5,830 nt of DNA from Patescibacteria group bacterium (lineage in GTDB: Bacteria; Patescibacteriota; Minisyncoccia; Phycocordibacterales; PALSA-1337), in contig JAGWNR010000044.1 in assembly GCA_028871265.1 (NCBI GenBank), positions 1-5,830 of the forward strand, written 5' to 3'. Shown one piece after another: positions 4,883 to 5,830 of this stretch. A program made the translations under genes and the position numbers. Positions within the stretch are counted from its first letter, which is position 1. Each line of letters opens with the position of its first letter. The notes under the pieces are model-generated. The model saw nothing but the letters and a program-made list of their open reading frames with translations. It had not been told where the DNA came from and made no database searches.

Positions 4883-5830
4883 CTACAATTTGTTCACCTC
4901 TTCAAACGGAATAATTTTCTGGAAAGCCTTGACCAGGGCGTCTTCTTTCATAGTGAGCATGCCTTTTTTTCGCAAAAGTGAGGAAATATATAGTTCAGTC
5001 GGTTCCTTCAAAATGGCGTTTTCGATGTCTTTGTCCATCTTGAACATTTCAAATACTGCCATACGGCCACGAGTGCCCTTGGGACAATCGGGAGTTGGCG
5101 CAATAGTATAAACAGTATCAGAAAACGGAATATCCTTTTTGAATTCGGGCGGTAAATCGGCAAATTGGTGATCAATCATCATCTTTATCGAGCCATCAAT
5201 CGGCGTTTCTTTGCCGCCGCCGGGACAGACCAAACCGACCAGACGCTGAGCCATAGCCAGAATCAAGGTCGGTGCAATCAAATACGGATCGACACCCATG
5301 TCGATCAAACGTGGCACTACGCCGGCGGCATTGTTAGTGTGAAGCGTTGAAAAAACCAAGTGACCGGTGAGGGCGGCCTGCACGGCCAGCTGGGCGGTCT
5401 CTTTGTCGCGAATCTCACCTACCATGATGATATCGGGGTCTTGGCGCAAGGTGGTACGCAAACCGGAGGCAAAATCATAGCCGATTTCAGGTCGAACCTG
5501 CGACTGGCTGACGCCGTCCATATTGTATTCAACCGGATCTTCTAGAGACAGAACGTTATAAGATTCCTTGTCGACTTCATTCAACATCGAATATAGTGTG
5601 GTGGATTTTCCGGAACCGGTCGGACCGGTAATCAGGATGAGACCATACGGACGATCAATGGCTTCCTTGACCAAGGCCAGATTTTTAGCCGCCATGCCGA
5701 TTTCGTCGAGCTTTTTGACACCACGTTCCTGATCCAAAATACGCATTTCAACCTTTTCGCCATAGTAAGCAGGAAAAGTGGAGACACGAAAATCGACTTT
5801 GCGTCCGTCAATACGCGCCGAAAAACGACC
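4883..5830 (-). CDS. pilB: Type IV pilus extension ATPase PilB, N-terminus outside the window
   Basis: C-terminal 315 residues of the GspE/PilB ATPase that drives pilus polymerisation. The frame is open through the right edge: GRFSARIDGRKVDFRV precedes the ATG at 5746, so that Met is internal, not the start. Motifs in visible numbering: Walker A GPTGSGKSTT (69-78), Asp box LSLEDPVEYNMDG (94-106), Walker B IIMVGEIRD (134-142), His box AALTGHLVFSTLHTNN (152-167). The region that normally holds a four-cysteine zinc site keeps only Cys202 (VCPGGG) and Cys249 (DCPKGTRGR), so the zinc site is reduced or absent. It is first of the visible pil genes; stop TAG at 4883-4885, then 48 bases to the receiver gene. 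GspE is the alternative, but pilT next door makes a pilus function more likely. Confidence 0.95.
   Translation of the reverse strand, partial: GRFSARIDGRKVDFRVSTFPAYYGEKVEMRILDQERGVKKLDEIGMAAKNLALVKEAIDRPYGLILITGPTGSGKSTTLYSMLNEVDKESYNVLSLEDPVEYNMDGVSQSQVRPEIGYDFASGLRTTLRQDPDIIMVGEIRDKETAQLAVQAALTGHLVFSTLHTNNAAGVVPRLIDMGVDPYLIAPTLILAMAQRLVGLVCPGGGKETPIDGSIKMMIDHQFADLPPEFKKDIPFSDTVYTIAPTPDCPKGTRGRMAVFEMFKMDKDIENAILKEPTELYISSLLRKKGMLTMKEDALVKAFQKIIPFEEVNKL

Noticed and set aside
5744..5746. ATG as a possible pilB start
   Set aside because: The frame stays open for 28 more codons to the window edge, with typical PilB sequence (RIDGRKVDFRVS), so the Met is internal.

Overview
This window looks like part of a chromosome from the Candidate Phyla Radiation (Patescibacteria), perhaps a Parcubacteria-like lineage. 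That placement is an inference. It rests on a compact gram-negative-style type IV pilus gene set with a receiver-domain gene wedged between pilB and pilT, a short pseudopilin-like prepilin, near absence of Shine-Dalgarno sequences, and a PilB with a depleted cysteine cluster. TGA acts as a stop: the 98-residue gene ends in TGA 20 bases before a clear terminator. This argues against the Gracilibacteria/Absconditabacteria code. No 16S or ribosomal marker is present to settle the taxonomy.

Every recognisable gene is on the minus strand, so transcription runs from the right end to the left. From the right: pilB (extension ATPase, N-terminus outside the window), a stand-alone response-regulator receiver, pilT (retraction ATPase) and pilC (inner-membrane platform). 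The last three are spaced by only 2-3 bases and must be translated as a unit. A hairpin/T-tract follows pilC, and its left arm can alternatively pair with a more distant segment. Next comes a monocistronic gene for a 98-residue single-pass membrane protein of unknown function, with its own promoter, Shine-Dalgarno and intrinsic terminator. Then come tRNA-Leu(CAG), an MntA/HepT (MNT-HEPN) toxin-antitoxin pair, and the 5' part of a type IV prepilin gene with its own promoter, cut off by the left edge.

The pil genes form one machine. PilB polymerises and PilT depolymerises a filament on the PilC platform, and the left-edge prepilin is a likely filament subunit. The receiver protein may carry a phosphorylation signal to the motors. 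The tRNA, the small membrane protein and the toxin-antitoxin pair separate the motor operon from the pilin, which has a separate promoter. No CRISPR array, insertion sequence or replication origin was seen. No gap between genes exceeds 300 bases.
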